Below, one piece after another: positions 5,947 through 7,034 of a stretch of 7,034 nucleotides of DNA (positions are counted from its first letter, which is position 1; each line of letters opens with the position of its first letter). The translations under genes and the position numbers were made by a program. Source of the stretch: Chitinophagaceae bacterium (GTDB lineage: Bacteria; Bacteroidota; Bacteroidia; Chitinophagales; Chitinophagaceae); the NCBI GenBank assembly GCA_003151295.1, contig PLXD01000573.1, forward strand, positions 1-7,034, read 5' to 3'. The notes under the pieces were generated by a model. The model did not search any database, was not told the origin of the DNA, and saw only the letters and a program-made list of their open reading frames with translations.

Positions 5947-6333
5947 TTAATTATTCGGGGCTCCGTTTTCAATCCAGTAATAAATCAGATTTATATCTGC
6001 AGAGGAAGGAATATTCGCCTCCATCGGTCCGCCATTAATCTCTTGATATATTATACTTTGGCTGGGAACAACCGTATTCACAAATCCACCGTTAATAAGA
6101 TCTTTATATGCTTCAGCGGAATCCATGTAAGGTTGTTGGCTCCCGGGAACATGGCATCCGGACTTGGCACAACTGACATCCAAAATCGGAAGAATCTGAT
6201 TATTAAAACTCACTGAAGGCGGGGGTCCGCTTAATATTACAGCTGGAACGATAACATCTCTGTAGCAGCCGCTTATAGATAAGCCGATCCCCATTATTAA
6301 TATCAGCCCCGCAATTGTTATTAGCTTTTTCAT
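5947..6333 (-). CDS. Lipoprotein with a c-type-cytochrome-like domain (CX4CH)
   Basis: The start at ATG 6331-6333 (128 residues) gives a clean lipoprotein signal: MKKLITIAGLILIMGIGLSI and then the lipobox I-S-G-C with Cys 23 lipidated. A GTG at 6352-6354 would extend the frame by seven residues and overlap the upstream stop; it is less likely. The mature part has FNNQILPILDVSCAKSGCH at about 43-61, where C55, C60 and H61 form a CX4CH haem-attachment motif instead of CXXCH. Met 104 in GGPMEANIP is a likely second haem ligand, and the end YWIENGAPNN resembles the last helix of cytochrome-c domains of the planctomycete-type family. It is anchored in a membrane facing the periplasm or the surface. 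It would carry electrons if the haem is attached. It is second in the operon, 17 bases after the YceI-like gene and 22 before the barrel. Domain assignment is good; haem binding is inferred. Confidence 0.82.
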   Translation of the reverse strand: MKKLITIAGLILIMGIGLSISGCYRDVIVPAVILSGPPPSVSFNNQILPILDVSCAKSGCHVPGSQQPYMDSAEAYKDLINGGFVNTVVPSQSIIYQEINGGPMEANIPSSADINLIYYWIENGAPNN

Positions 6334-6350
6334 GTTAATTCTTTTTTGGA

Positions 6351-7034
6351 TCACTTGTTGTTGAAGTTCATGTTCGCCTGAATAGTAATTTCATCGCCAA
6401 TGTTTGTACTCGTAATACCATAATCCCTGCAATTAAACTGGAAACTCAACTGAAGCCCGAAAACGCCGAACTTGCTGGTTCCTTCAGTAACATGGTTTTC
6501 CGGCACAAATGTCAATTTACCAACAATTGCTTCTGTCAATGGCGTAGCTAACCCTCCCCGCCATGTCAGATTTAAGTTTACGATATAATCAGAACCATTG
6601 GGATCAAAAGCTACCGAGGTAGTATGGATCTCTGCAATATTGGAATCGCTCAAATTCTGTACGCCATGTATAATTTTTATAGTGTTCAAAGCAGAAATAT
6701 TACAACCTGAATCACGGGCCGGCTCACCGGTATTGGAAGTATTGATCTGAACATAACCATTAAAATATGTTTGGGAAGGCACATTTTCATAAAATGCCCA
6801 GGAGCTGTCTAATAATGGCTGCCCCGTTTTAGTATAGTACATCATTTCAGCGGGGGTTACATTGGCTAATCCAAAAGAATTAAAACGGCCAGTCAGCAAG
6901 CCGGATGCTCCAAGATAAGCTCCGGACCATAAAACACTGCAATGGACCTGGTCCAATTTCCATTCAGTTGTATCTCCCACTGTCATATTACCCGGAAGCA
7001 GGATGGCATTGCCATGGGAATAAACTGTTGTGCC
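6351..7034 (-). CDS. YceI-like family protein, 5' end outside the window
   Basis: The frame is open to the right edge, so 227 C-terminal residues are visible and the start and signal peptide are missing. The first ATG inside (6984-6986) is preceded in frame by GTTVYSHGNAILLPGN and is not the real start. YceI features by visible residue: EWKLDQVHCSVLW (24-36), LLTGRFNSFGL (46-56), INTSNTGEPARDSGC (97-111, the RDxG/H region), VNLNLTWRGGLATPL (152-166), VGKLTFVP (171-178), and the closing block FNCRDYGITSTNIGDEITI (200-218). YceI proteins are lipocalin-like barrels in the periplasm that bind polyisoprenoid or similar lipophilic ligands. The region about 57-96, with ENVPSQTYFNGYVQ, is normal for the longer Bacteroidota form. 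It is the first visible gene of the operon and likely provides a ligand-binding partner for the next two proteins. The stop is 17 bases before the cytochrome-like gene's start. Confidence 0.85.
   Translation of the reverse strand, partial: GTTVYSHGNAILLPGNMTVGDTTEWKLDQVHCSVLWSGAYLGASGLLTGRFNSFGLANVTPAEMMYYTKTGQPLLDSSWAFYENVPSQTYFNGYVQINTSNTGEPARDSGCNISALNTIKIIHGVQNLSDSNIAEIHTTSVAFDPNGSDYIVNLNLTWRGGLATPLTEAIVGKLTFVPENHVTEGTSKFGVFGLQLSFQFNCRDYGITSTNIGDEITIQANMNFNNK

Noticed and set aside
5925..5972. Upstream start for the barrel protein at 5972
   Set aside because: It would overlap the preceding gene and put 16 polar residues before the signal peptide.
6334..6354. GTG start for the cytochrome-like lipoprotein
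   Set aside because: It overlaps the YceI-like stop, and the ATG at 6333 gives a standard MKK lipoprotein signal.
6351..7034. MbnP-like copper protein
   Set aside because: MbnP-like genes also sit beside cytochrome-like genes, but the RDxG region and the closing RDYGI...IGDEITI block fit YceI, and the MbnP core motifs are not seen.
1..7034. CRISPR array, tRNA, rRNA, insertion sequence or phage genes
   Set aside because: No spaced repeat series, no RNA-gene signature, no transposase or integrase frame and no terminal inverted repeats with target duplication were seen.

Overview
The window looks like chromosomal DNA of a Bacteroidota bacterium, most likely Chitinophagaceae or a close relative. 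This is inferred from several things seen together: a DUF5777-type beta-barrel, a YceI-like protein and a CX4CH cytochrome-like lipoprotein in one operon; a secreted GH51 arabinofuranosidase; a Kelch protein with a signal peptide; small proteins of types common in that group; and start codons mostly without a strong Shine-Dalgarno sequence. No tRNA, rRNA, CRISPR array, insertion sequence or integrase is visible.

Left part (1-1560): the first 633 bases are the N-terminal part of a secreted Kelch-repeat (galactose-oxidase-like propeller) protein on the minus strand, running off the left edge. Between it and the next gene, plus-strand bases 651-861 encode a protein C-terminus that is continuous only if one T of a TTTT run is removed, so it is probably a frameshifted remnant. 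A 64-residue two-helix membrane protein (minus) and a 105-residue exported, very basic protein (plus) follow, divergently arranged.

Middle (1605-4198): a full-length secreted GH51 alpha-L-arabinofuranosidase (minus) is preceded by a pair of 20-bp tandem direct repeats and an 82-residue unknown protein on the same strand. Opposite these lies a plus-strand remnant of a RibD-C/dihydrofolate-reductase-like protein that keeps only its C-terminal third. A perfect 15-bp palindrome sits just before this remnant and may be the operator of the lost operon.

Right part (4243-7034, visibly more AT-rich): an unknown lipoprotein (minus), a strong bidirectional terminator, and a tight three-gene minus-strand operon that enters from the right edge. 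In transcription order it encodes a YceI-like protein (5' end outside the window), a lipoprotein with a c-type-cytochrome-like domain (CX4CH), and a DUF5777-like outer-membrane barrel. Together they suggest an uncharacterised cell-envelope system that may handle redox chemistry or a lipophilic ligand. This operon and the two decayed genes are the most interesting parts of the window.
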